Below are positions 37,423-45,610 of a DNA stretch of 64,000 bases, in pieces (the stretch's first letter is position 1; each line of letters starts with the position of its first letter). Under the pieces are notes generated by a model, which was given only the letters and a program-made list of their open reading frames with translations, had not been told where the DNA came from and did not search any database. The position numbers and the translations under genes were made by a program. The DNA is taken from assembly GCA_958295495.1 (NCBI GenBank), contig OY282352.1, positions 5,836,049-5,900,048 of the forward strand. Reading direction: 5' to 3'. This DNA comes from an uncultured Latescibacterota bacterium (GTDB lineage: Bacteria; Latescibacterota; UBA2968; UBA8231).

Positions 37423-38628
37423 TTTTCTCAATTCTCAAACTTAGGTTCGCCATCCCTCGACCCGGTGAGGAGTGCGGGCGAGACATCCGCGCTCCCAGCA
37501 CTTATCCGTGAAAATAAGCATGTCCCTCCCCCATAAACCAGAAAATATCCACCAAATACGACAACCCAATCCCCAAGAAATACCCGGCGATCAACCCCAT
37601 GAAAAACGGCCGCGCCGCGCGGTACGCCGCGATCCCCCCATAGCGCATAATCGCGCTCTTGGCCACCCACGCCAGAAAGACCGAAAACGCGATGAGCCGC
37701 GTCATCCACAGCGGGGCTACCGCAATGCCCACCGGGTGCAGCGGCCACCAGTGAAAGCGATACTGGAGGAAGGCCAAAATTGAGTACGCCACCATCCCGA
37801 TCCCAAAGTAGGACAGCTTGTTCCAATCCGTCGGCCAAGGGTCGTTGAAATGGCGGATCACCCCGTTGTACGCCATGCCGCCGGCGCCACCGCCGGCGAT
37901 AAAGTACCAAGAGCCAAAATTGCCCGCGCCGTATTTGTAGCACAGCGAGAGCACGAAATAGAGACAGGCCGTAAAGCCCACGACCGCGGCAAGGCCCAGT
38001 GCCAAGGCCATGGACCGGCGAATCCGGTACAGTTCGCCGAGCCGTGCGCCGTGGGCGGCCGCCGGCATAAAGAGCGATTGCACGTCTCCGAACCAAGTAT
38101 AGGAAACCCCCAGCGCCACCAAATTGTGCCCGCCGATGCCCGTGCCGGTTATCGCCAAGGCAAAAGCCTGCGCCCCCACTGGCGGCGTCAAAAAATAGAC
38201 TCCGGCCTGCACCACCAGTCGCGTGATGCCGTAGTACGCAACCAATACGCCAAAGACAAAGAGCGCGGCGATGTGGAGATCCATCCCGGACCGCCACAGC
38301 CAGCCGAGGATATAGACCAACGCGGCCATGAATCCGCAAACCGCCGTGCGATAGGAAACCATTTCCTCGCGGTCGTCTATAGTCCGCCGCCCCCCCAAGG
38401 CTTGGCGCACGACCGCCCCTAGATGGGCCCGCGCCATCCACAAGCTCAACAGCACCATCGCCGTAAATCCGCCCCAAGCCTGCCAAGAAAGCGACTGCAT
38501 CCCCCAGACGAAGGCGTCGGGCCGCGTCACGTCGTAGCCGATGCGGTTGGTAATGCCCTCCTGCAAGACGGCCACCAAATAAAAGAACGCGATGCTAAAC
38601 GAGACGCTGGTACTGACCAAATACATAA
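37395..38628. repeat. Right copy of the 1,234-bp direct repeat
   Basis: Same content and orientation as 27793-29026, with seven mismatches by eye. Here the transporter gene continues intact to 39406, so this is probably the original locus. Confidence 0.95.
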
Positions 38629-39406
38629 AGCCGATTACCGGGAAGTAGAGCATCAGGCTGATGGTGGGAAACTCCCGGCTCAGTTGCAGATTGACGGCGT
38701 GGTTGAAGTTGATCTTGGGAAAACCGATGTAGAACGAGCCAATGATGTTGAAGAGGATCATCCCCAGTGGAATGGCCGCGCCAATCCAAAACCCCTTGGA
38801 GCGCACAATCGCCCGCCCGTCGTCGTCGATCAGCAGGCGCGGCATCTCCATCAGTGGAAAGACCAGCCGCTCGTGCTCGACCCACTGGCGGCGGAAAATC
38901 ACCACCAAGCAGAAGCAGGCGAAGTACGCGGTCAGGATCAGGCTCAACAGCCAAAACAGCGGCCCGATCCAGACCTCGAACGGCAGGGCTTGGCCCTTGG
39001 GCAGCCCCTCGTAGAACCAGCGCATGGCGTCGCCGTCGGCGCGAGGCACGACCCAATCGGGCAGGTAGGGATGGATGTTGCCCGCCCAGTCGTTTTCCGG
39101 GGTGGCACCGTAGTACGGCGATGAAATGATCGCCAGCAAAGTCCCGACGATAAAGGTCGGAATCCCGGTCGCGGCCAACCCCATGACCACAATGGTAGCC
39201 AGCTCGGCGGGCCGCAACGCCCACGTGGGCCGCACCCACCGCACCAGCGCATTGGCCAGCAAAATCACCACAAAGCAAAAGCCGGCGCTAGTCGGAAAAT
39301 ACGACCACGTAATCTCGGAAGAGCGCACCATCCAAATCGAATAGGGTGCCCCCATAACAATGGCCATCACGACCACAATCCCCAGCACTGCCGAGCGAAA
39401 AGTCAC
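37502..39406 (-). CDS. OPT/DUF6785-like multi-spanning membrane protein, full length
   Basis: 634 aa with about 14 predicted membrane helices, starting MTFRSAVLGIVVVMAIVMGA. Long hydrophilic loops contain Trp- and Pro-rich blocks such as NDWAGNIHPYLPDWVVPRAD, followed by GDAMRWFYEGLPKGQALP. This is typical of a family annotated as DUF6785/DUF6784, distantly similar to oligopeptide (OPT) transporters and common in Planctomycetes and related candidate phyla. Substrate unknown. A paralogue with the same WVVPR block lies at 43628-45607. The 3' two-thirds is duplicated at 27793-29026. Confidence 0.75.
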   Translation of the reverse strand: MTFRSAVLGIVVVMAIVMGAPYSIWMVRSSEITWSYFPTSAGFCFVVILLANALVRWVRPTWALRPAELATIVVMGLAATGIPTFIVGTLLAIISSPYYGATPENDWAGNIHPYLPDWVVPRADGDAMRWFYEGLPKGQALPFEVWIGPLFWLLSLILTAYFACFCLVVIFRRQWVEHERLVFPLMEMPRLLIDDDGRAIVRSKGFWIGAAIPLGMILFNIIGSFYIGFPKINFNHAVNLQLSREFPTISLMLYFPVIGFMYLVSTSVSFSIAFFYLVAVLQEGITNRIGYDVTRPDAFVWGMQSLSWQAWGGFTAMVLLSLWMARAHLGAVVRQALGGRRTIDDREEMVSYRTAVCGFMAALVYILGWLWRSGMDLHIAALFVFGVLVAYYGITRLVVQAGVYFLTPPVGAQAFALAITGTGIGGHNLVALGVSYTWFGDVQSLFMPAAAHGARLGELYRIRRSMALALGLAAVVGFTACLYFVLSLCYKYGAGNFGSWYFIAGGGAGGMAYNGVIRHFNDPWPTDWNKLSYFGIGMVAYSILAFLQYRFHWWPLHPVGIAVAPLWMTRLIAFSVFLAWVAKSAIMRYGGIAAYRAARPFFMGLIAGYFLGIGLSYLVDIFWFMGEGHAYFHG

Positions 39407-39570
39407 GTTATACCACCCCTGTGCAAGCGATAATTTACATCGTTCATTTTTTTGTATATTTAACTGATGTTCCGCATGGGCACTTGTTGTTTTTCAAAAC
39501 AATTAGCACCTCTGTTAGGCTGGAGGTCACGCCTGAAGGTGCGGTCGTTCTCCCGCGTACACCGGACGTC

Positions 39571-39630
39571 ATGCCCGCGACGCGGGAATCCAGTAGATTA
39601 AGGCCATAGATGCTTCGCTCCGCTCAGCAT
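39571..39630. repeat. REP-like intergenic palindromes
   Basis: CCCGCGACGCGGG (39574-39586) is followed by ATGCT...AGCAT (39610-39630) within the 286-bp gap between the transporter and the first NHL gene. The first palindrome resembles those inside the MITE-like element at 31219. No gene or promoter is evident in the rest of the gap. Confidence 0.5.
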
Positions 39631-39692
39631 GACCGGACAGACCGGGCGACGCGCAACTTCAGTATTTAACGTTTCGCATCAACGCACTGACT

Positions 39693-40865
39693 ATGTCCAC
39701 CAACCGCTGCATGCCCCTCGTCCTCGCACTGCTGCTGACGGCTTGCGCCAAAAGCACCGGCCCGGATAGCGGCCCGCAATCCCGCTGCACGGACGCGCCC
39801 GGCACCTTATGCACTTGGGCCGGCACGGGCGAAGCCGGCTTCAATGGCGACGGCCACCCCCTGCTGGCCTCGACCCTGTACTGGCCCGTCGATCTCACCT
39901 TCACCCCCTCGGGACAGATCTACCTCCTCGACTGGAACAACCACCGCGTGCGCCGCGTGACCCCGGAGGGCACCCTCGTCACTGCGATTGGCACGGACTT
40001 TGTCGGCGATGGCCCCTACGACGAATCCGACCAAGTGCCCCCCGGTGCGCCCGGCACCGAGGTCCACCTCAACCACCCGACTCACCTCCTACCGCTGGCC
40101 GACGGCACCCTGCTGCTGACGGCTTGGCACAATCACAAGCTGCGCCTCTACGACCCGCAGACCGGGCTGGTCCAAGTGATATGCGGCGCAGGTCCGGGGT
40201 TTGCCGGCGACGGCGGTCCAGCCCGCGACGCGCTCCTGAGCCAGCCGCCGCAGACGGTCTTAGGCCCCGCTGGTGGGCTGTACATCCTCGACCAGCGCAA
40301 CCAACGGGTACGCAAAATAGACCCCGACGGCATTATCACCACCGTAGTTGGTACCGGCGCGGCTGGCTTTGCCGGCGACGGGGGCAGCCCGCGCGCCGCC
40401 CAGTTGCAGATGCCGGCCGGAGCCAACCCATCCCCGGCCGGTGGTTTGGCTTTTGGTCCGCAGGGCCAGCTCTACATCGCCGACGCCCTCAACCACCGCA
40501 TCCGCTGCGTTGACTTCGACCGCGACCGGATCGAAACGGTGGCTGGCACGGGCGCGGCGGATTTTTCCGGCGACGGCGGACCGGCTCTCAGCGCAGCCCT
40601 CAACAATCCGCGCGACTTGGCCTTCGGCCCCGACGGGCGGCTCTACATTGCCGACGAATTCAACCACCGCATCCGCGCCCTCGACCCAGCGACCGGCATC
40701 ATTGAGACCGTGGTCGGCAGCGGCGAAGAAGGCTTTGCCGGCGACGGCGGACCCGCCCTCAGCGCCGCTCTCAACCGACCTGCCGGGCTCGACTTTGACC
40801 CGCAGGGGCGGCTCTATATTGCCGACGCGTACAACCACCGCATCCGCCGCGTCGTCTTGCCATGA
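39693..40865 (+). CDS. NHL-repeat lipoprotein 1
   Basis: 390 aa. The signal peptide ends in a lipobox (LLLTAC). The rest is a six-bladed NHL propeller: units of the form GTG..GF.GDGGPA...A.L..P..LAF.P.G.LYIAD..NHRIR recur about every 55 residues. NHL propellers bind ligands, proteins or nucleic acid, and in some proteins have lyase activity; here an envelope role is likely. There is no clear Shine-Dalgarno sequence; an in-frame ATG at 39711 directly before the hydrophobic core is an alternative start. The stop overlaps the start of the second NHL gene (ATGA), so the two are coupled. Confidence 0.88.
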   Translation: MSTNRCMPLVLALLLTACAKSTGPDSGPQSRCTDAPGTLCTWAGTGEAGFNGDGHPLLASTLYWPVDLTFTPSGQIYLLDWNNHRVRRVTPEGTLVTAIGTDFVGDGPYDESDQVPPGAPGTEVHLNHPTHLLPLADGTLLLTAWHNHKLRLYDPQTGLVQVICGAGPGFAGDGGPARDALLSQPPQTVLGPAGGLYILDQRNQRVRKIDPDGIITTVVGTGAAGFAGDGGSPRAAQLQMPAGANPSPAGGLAFGPQGQLYIADALNHRIRCVDFDRDRIETVAGTGAADFSGDGGPALSAALNNPRDLAFGPDGRLYIADEFNHRIRALDPATGIIETVVGSGEEGFAGDGGPALSAALNRPAGLDFDPQGRLYIADAYNHRIRRVVLP

Positions 40866-42013
40866 TCTATCTAGCTGTCTTGCTCATCGCCCTGTTCGCC
40901 TGCGGGGAGGCACCCACTGGCCCTAGCGGCTCCTACGGACGCATCGAAACCTTTGCCGGCACCGGCGACGCTGGCAAAGGCCCGGAAGAAGCAACGCTGC
41001 GTCAAGCACTCTTCTACCTGCCGCAGGATCTGACCTACGGCCCCGACGGGCGGCTCTACATCCTCGACTGGAACAATCACCGGGTCCGCGTGGTCGCCAA
41101 AGACCGCGTCACCACCCTAATCGGCACCGGCGAACTCGGCGACGCCCCGGCCGGCCGGGCGCGCGAAATTGGCCTCAACCATCCGACCCACATCTCCTTC
41201 GATCCGCTCGGACGCCTCATACTCTCGGCTTGGCACAATTCGCTAATCCTGCGCTACGACTTTGCCACCGACTATATCGAGCCGATCTGCGGCACGGGCG
41301 AGCGCACCTACAGCGGCGACGGCGGCCCCGCCGCCCACGCAACGGTCAACCTGCCCAGCTCTACCGCCTTTGACCCGCTCGGACGCATGTACATTTCCGA
41401 CCAAGAAAACCAGCGCATCCGCATGGTTGACCTCGACGGCACGATCTCCACGGTCGTCGGCACGGGCGAGCCGGGCTTTTCCGGCGATGGCGGCCCCGCC
41501 GATCAAGCCCGGATCTACGCTCCGATAGGCCAAGCGGCTCCACCTACCAGCCGCATTGCCACGGACGAATTCGGCAACCTCTACATCGCCGACACCTTCA
41601 ACAACCGCATCCGCAAGGTTGACTCGGCCACCGGCATCATCACCACCATCGCCGGCAACTCAGCGCGGGACACCGTCACCATCGCTAACTACACCTCCCC
41701 ACCCGAGCCCGGGGACGGCGAAGACGGGGCCAACGCACTCGCGGTTTCTCTGTACTGGCCCTGCGACGTGGCCATTGACTCGGAAGGCCGCGCGTTCTTG
41801 GCCGACACCTTCAACCACTGCGTGCGCCGCATTGACCTCGACGGCACCATACACACCGTAGCCGGCCAGTGCGGCAAATCCGGCGACCTGGGCGACGGCG
41901 GCCCTCCGCAGTCCGCCCGGCTCAATCGCCCCTACGGCATTGAACTCGACCCGGACGACAACCTCTACATCGCCGATACCCGCAACCATCGCATCCGCCT
42001 AGTGCGCAAGTGA
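40862..42013 (+). CDS. NHL-repeat lipoprotein 2
   Basis: 383 aa. Lipobox LFAC after a short signal. It has the same NHL repeat pattern as the preceding gene (DLTYGPDGRLYILDWNNHRV near the start, then repeats with GDGGPA), so the two are tandem paralogues. The blade around residue 270-285 carries an insertion (ANYTSPPEPGDGEDG). The gene ends 9 bp from the convergent minus-strand lipoprotein gene. Confidence 0.88.
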   Translation: MIYLAVLLIALFACGEAPTGPSGSYGRIETFAGTGDAGKGPEEATLRQALFYLPQDLTYGPDGRLYILDWNNHRVRVVAKDRVTTLIGTGELGDAPAGRAREIGLNHPTHISFDPLGRLILSAWHNSLILRYDFATDYIEPICGTGERTYSGDGGPAAHATVNLPSSTAFDPLGRMYISDQENQRIRMVDLDGTISTVVGTGEPGFSGDGGPADQARIYAPIGQAAPPTSRIATDEFGNLYIADTFNNRIRKVDSATGIITTIAGNSARDTVTIANYTSPPEPGDGEDGANALAVSLYWPCDVAIDSEGRAFLADTFNHCVRRIDLDGTIHTVAGQCGKSGDLGDGGPPQSARLNRPYGIELDPDDNLYIADTRNHRIRLVRK

Positions 42014-42022
42014 GGATGGGAA

Positions 42023-42814
42023 TTACCCCCCCTTATTGCCCTCAACCACCGCCCCGGCAATCCGCTCGGCAAAGGCCCGCACCTCGGATTGGGGCAGCCG
42101 GGCGTTGTTGCTGATGATCAAATCCGCCCCCACGTGGCGGACGCCGCGCAACCCATTGAGGCTTTGCAGCGCGCCGTTGCCGCTGACTTCCAAAAAATCC
42201 CGCACTCTAGTTAAGTAGTGCAGGCCCTCTAGGCTTTGCAGCGCGTCGTTGAACCAGATGTCCACGCTGCCTGCGATCGCCACGAGGTGCTGCATGTCCG
42301 TCAGGGACGTAAGCGACTCGTTGCGGACGAGCGCCAAGCCCCCGCTGACAGAGGCCAAGTTCTCCAGCCCTTTGAGCGAGCGCAGGGCCTTGTTTTCAAA
42401 GATCAACAACCCTTCCACCACGTGAGCGGCTTTGCCGGCCGCCGGCGTGGGCAAGGGCGGTGGTGCGGCCGCCGGACCTAGCCCCGCTCCGACGCTTTCC
42501 AGTCCTTCCAGTCCGGCTAGGCTTTCCAAGCGGTCGTTAAACCAAACCTCGACGCTGCCCTCGACGCGTTTTAGCCCTTCCAAGCCCGTCAGCGCGACTA
42601 AGCTGCTCCCAACGATCTGCAAGTCGCCGTCAATGATGTACGCAGCCCCCCCTCTTTCCCTAAGGGCAGCGATATCGGCCGGCGACGCAATGACAACGCC
42701 CTCTTCCAAGACGATCGGCGCTACCGGCCCTTTGCCACAACCCGCCAGCGCGACGAGCAACGGCAAAATTGACCTAGCGCACAGCTCAAAAATCCCGCGC
42801 ACACCGAAACCCAA
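42023..42814 (-). CDS. Lipoprotein with Receptor-L/leucine-rich-like repeats
   Basis: Up to 263 aa. A hydrophobic signal ends in LVALAGC. The body consists of irregular 23-residue repeats such as LQIVGSSLVALTGLEGLKRV and VDIWFNDALQSLEGLHYLTR, the parallel beta-helix pattern of Receptor-L/LRR-like surface proteins. A Pro-Ala-rich loop (AAAPPPLPTPAAG) interrupts the middle. The start is uncertain: a TTG at 42814 or a GTG at 42802, both inside the last codons of the upstream SUMF1-like gene, with an overlap of up to 29 bp. It probably faces the periplasm or cell surface. Confidence 0.7.
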   Translation of the reverse strand: MGFGVRGIFELCARSILPLLVALAGCGKGPVAPIVLEEGVVIASPADIAALRERGGAAYIIDGDLQIVGSSLVALTGLEGLKRVEGSVEVWFNDRLESLAGLEGLESVGAGLGPAAAPPPLPTPAAGKAAHVVEGLLIFENKALRSLKGLENLASVSGGLALVRNESLTSLTDMQHLVAIAGSVDIWFNDALQSLEGLHYLTRVRDFLEVSGNGALQSLNGLRGVRHVGADLIISNNARLPQSEVRAFAERIAGAVVEGNKGG

Positions 42815-43616
42815 TATCTATATCGGTCAACAGCGGATGATAGGCTTCCCGATTGGCCGCGGGCAGGGACTCCTTCTCAAACCACCACGACCCACCCCGC
42901 AGCACCCCGAACTCTCCGCGCAACGGCCCCTGCGGATTGTCCCGTGGACTCTCTGCATAGTAGGTGTCCCCGTACCAATCGGCTACCCACTCCCACACGT
43001 TGCCGGCCATGTCGTAGGCCCCATACGGGGACGCGCCGGCCGGCCGGCTGCCCACCGGCTCGGTCGCTCCGGCGATGAAGCGAAAGTTGGCCTCGTCGCC
43101 TGCTAGCTCGTATCCCCAAGGATACGTGCGCCCGTCGGTGCCGCGCGCGGCCTTCTCCCACTCGGCTTCGGTCGGCAGCCGCAGGCCAGCCCACGCGCAA
43201 TAGTCGAGCGCGTTTTGGCGGGTCACGCAGTTGATGGGATGGGTGTCGTCGGCAAAGCCATCGTAGTTGCAGCTAGGGGCGTAGGCCGGCTCTTCACAGG
43301 CGTCGGCCTCCACGCAGCGCCGGTACAGCCCTACGGCTACCTCGAACTGGTCGATGTAGTACGCGGCAAGAAAGACTTGGTGCGGCGGCTGCTCGTCCGG
43401 GTCGCCGGCGTCCCAACCCATCACAAAGAGACCTTCGGGCACGAGCACCATGGCGTGATCGGCTTTGTTGACCGCGGCGACTGGAGTAGAATCTTCGATA
43501 GCGGGCGCCGCGCCGGGCGGGGCGGGCGCAACCACGCGATCTCCGCTGACTTGCCCTGGGTCCTTTTGGCCGCAACCAAGTGCCCACAAGGCCATGCACA
43601 CCAGTGCGCGGCTCAC
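42786..43616 (-). CDS. SUMF1/FGE-fold lipoprotein without the catalytic cysteines
   Basis: 276 aa from the GTG at 43616 (GAGGGG site upstream, 12 bp after the transporter stop). Lipobox LWALGC. The formylglycine-generating-enzyme sulfatase domain is clear: LVPEGLFVMG, RLPTEAEWEKAARG, YPWG, YDMAGNVWEWVADWYG, VLRGGSW and the end GFRCAR. In real FGE the segment after RGGS(F/W) carries the active-site Cys pair; here it reads WFEKESLPAANREA with no cysteine. It is thus a non-FGE member of the fold, many of which are structural or serve other chemistry. Confidence 0.85.
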   Translation of the reverse strand: MSRALVCMALWALGCGQKDPGQVSGDRVVAPAPPGAAPAIEDSTPVAAVNKADHAMVLVPEGLFVMGWDAGDPDEQPPHQVFLAAYYIDQFEVAVGLYRRCVEADACEEPAYAPSCNYDGFADDTHPINCVTRQNALDYCAWAGLRLPTEAEWEKAARGTDGRTYPWGYELAGDEANFRFIAGATEPVGSRPAGASPYGAYDMAGNVWEWVADWYGDTYYAESPRDNPQGPLRGEFGVLRGGSWWFEKESLPAANREAYHPLLTDIDIGFRCARDF

Positions 43617-43627
43617 GGTGCGGCCCC

Positions 43628-45607
43628 TCAGAACACGACCTGCGACACGGCCTTGGAAATCAGCGCAATGGCAATGGACGTCATGCCAATCAGGCCCACG
43701 CCGCACGAGTACCCAGCCAGCACGATGGGCGCGTACGCGTACCAGCGTTCCGGGCCAAAGCGCTTTTGCAAGTAGAAGCGGCCCAGCAGAGCGCCGACGA
43801 AGTTGAGGATGGCAAAGTGCGGCCACCCCCCGAGGCCAGCGACAAAACCATAGAAGATCCCCAGCGGCGCACTCAGTGCGCTCAGCAGCGCGTACAGCAC
43901 GCCGCTAAAGACCAGCCCAACCCCGATGTAATCCCAGCGAATGATTTGCGTCACCAAGCTCTGGCCCGCGCCCGGCAGCGTTGACTTGGCCCAGAACGCC
44001 TGCATGGTGGCGTGGAAGGGCCACATCTTTTGCACGAACGGGTACGCCGAGGAGGGAATCGGCCCGAGCTTCCATATCAGCGACCAGAACAGGAAGCTGC
44101 ACACAAACATGACGGCCAAGGTCAGGGCCGTCATCTTGACGATGCTGCCAAAGCGAGTGCGCGTCAGCTCTAGCTGCTTGAACACCTGCGCCTCGTAGCC
44201 CCACTGGAAGATCGGCACCGGCGCGAACCAGATCCCGGCCCCTTGGTAGCCGGACAAGTAGAAGCTGGCCTCGCGCAGATAGGGAAAGGTCACCCCCTGC
44301 GGCGACCCGGTCAGGCCGATCATCCGCGTACCTATGTACGAGTAGATCGGCGTCCACACAAAGCCGAAGAGCGCGGTGATCCACCAAGGAAAATCGGGCA
44401 CTAAATAGTACACCATCAGCACGAACCCCAGCGTGCTCACCGCCCAGATCCCCAAGGCCACCACAATGCGGATGTCGCCGCGCTCGGGGTGGGCCTCCCG
44501 AAGCGGGGCGCGCTCCCTGCCAGCGGCGAGCAAGACCTTGCCCGCCGTATAGAAACCCACGGCCGCGACCACGATGGCCCCACCCAGCGAAAAGCTCAGC
44601 CAGAAGTCAAAAGTATTGGCGATCTGGGTGGGGATCGACGACATGCCCGGCTCCCAAGTGTGCAAGATGCCGTAGGCATAGAGGATGGGATTGGCGACCA
44701 AGTTGACCAAGATCGACGAGGAAAATACCCCTACTACGACCCAAAACGGCAGCACGAGGCCGAATAGCACGTGGATCAAATCCGTGGCCAAGCCAATGAC
44801 TGCGGCGGGCAAAACCGCCTTTAGCGGCACGGTGAAGTCGATGAAGGGAATCGGCAAAATCGACACGGTCTCGGTCAAAAATACCGACGACAGCGTCGGC
44901 ACCACCACGTAGAATATGCCCCACACCGCCCCGATAAAGGCCCCCGTGCTAAATACGTGCCAGCGCCAGCCCTCCTGCTTGGCCGAGGTCTCGGCGAGGG
45001 CGGTGGCACCGCCGGCCTGTACGTATGCCATGGGGAAGGGCAGGCGCTCGATGTCGTGGGTGATGCGGAAGAGCACGTAGCCCAACGACAGGGCGTTGAC
45101 CCGCTGCAATGCAACGGCGCAGAGGAGGATGGCGATGGGCTTGAGCCACGCACTGTCGAGGAAGCTGCGCTCTAAAAGTGCCTCCGAGCCACGCGGGGGC
45201 ACGACCCAGGTGGGAATGTGTTCGGCCAGTCCGTCGGCTTGGGGCGATTGGATCAGATATTGATCCCAGATCAACACGCCGAATGGGCCGCCGAAGAGGT
45301 CGGCCCCGGTGCCCAGCTTGCCGCCCATTATCACCAAGCCCCCGGCCACCCAGTAGAGGATGATGATTTCCTGAGTCCGCAAGTACACGAAGGTGCGCTT
45401 GGCCATTTCGATAAACAGAATCAAGGTCACCCACTCGGCCCCCCCGGCCATGCTCATCCCGGTCACCAGCCCGAGGTAAATCGCGCCCGGCAGCATCACG
45501 AAGCCGACGAAGAGCGCAGCCCACAGGGTTTTTGCATTGAAGCCCGGTTCAAAAGGGGCATCGGCGGGCATGACCGCGAAGTGCTCTTGGGCGTTGGCCT
45601 GTGCCAA
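43628..45607 (-). CDS. OPT/DUF6785-like membrane transporter paralogue
   Basis: 659 aa, about 14 predicted membrane helices. It shares the DUF6785-type loop with WVVPP after a long periplasmic segment, and runs such as ITHDIERLPFPMAYVQAGGA. Distantly related to oligopeptide transporters; substrate unknown. Translation starts at a TTG (45607) 6 bases after GGGGAG and 3 bp after the SurA-like stop. Its place between a folding factor and SUMF1-like and LRR lipoproteins suggests an envelope operon. Confidence 0.75.
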   Translation of the reverse strand: MAQANAQEHFAVMPADAPFEPGFNAKTLWAALFVGFVMLPGAIYLGLVTGMSMAGGAEWVTLILFIEMAKRTFVYLRTQEIIILYWVAGGLVIMGGKLGTGADLFGGPFGVLIWDQYLIQSPQADGLAEHIPTWVVPPRGSEALLERSFLDSAWLKPIAILLCAVALQRVNALSLGYVLFRITHDIERLPFPMAYVQAGGATALAETSAKQEGWRWHVFSTGAFIGAVWGIFYVVVPTLSSVFLTETVSILPIPFIDFTVPLKAVLPAAVIGLATDLIHVLFGLVLPFWVVVGVFSSSILVNLVANPILYAYGILHTWEPGMSSIPTQIANTFDFWLSFSLGGAIVVAAVGFYTAGKVLLAAGRERAPLREAHPERGDIRIVVALGIWAVSTLGFVLMVYYLVPDFPWWITALFGFVWTPIYSYIGTRMIGLTGSPQGVTFPYLREASFYLSGYQGAGIWFAPVPIFQWGYEAQVFKQLELTRTRFGSIVKMTALTLAVMFVCSFLFWSLIWKLGPIPSSAYPFVQKMWPFHATMQAFWAKSTLPGAGQSLVTQIIRWDYIGVGLVFSGVLYALLSALSAPLGIFYGFVAGLGGWPHFAILNFVGALLGRFYLQKRFGPERWYAYAPIVLAGYSCGVGLIGMTSIAIALISKAVSQVVF

Positions 45608-45610
45608 GAA

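Noticed and set aside
39800..42010. Possible CRISPR or tandem-repeat array
   Set aside because: The regular repeats are coding NHL blades, diverged at DNA level and without spacers.
42786..43616. Sulfatase-activating formylglycine-generating enzyme
   Set aside because: The active-site cysteines are absent and no sulfatase gene is in the window.
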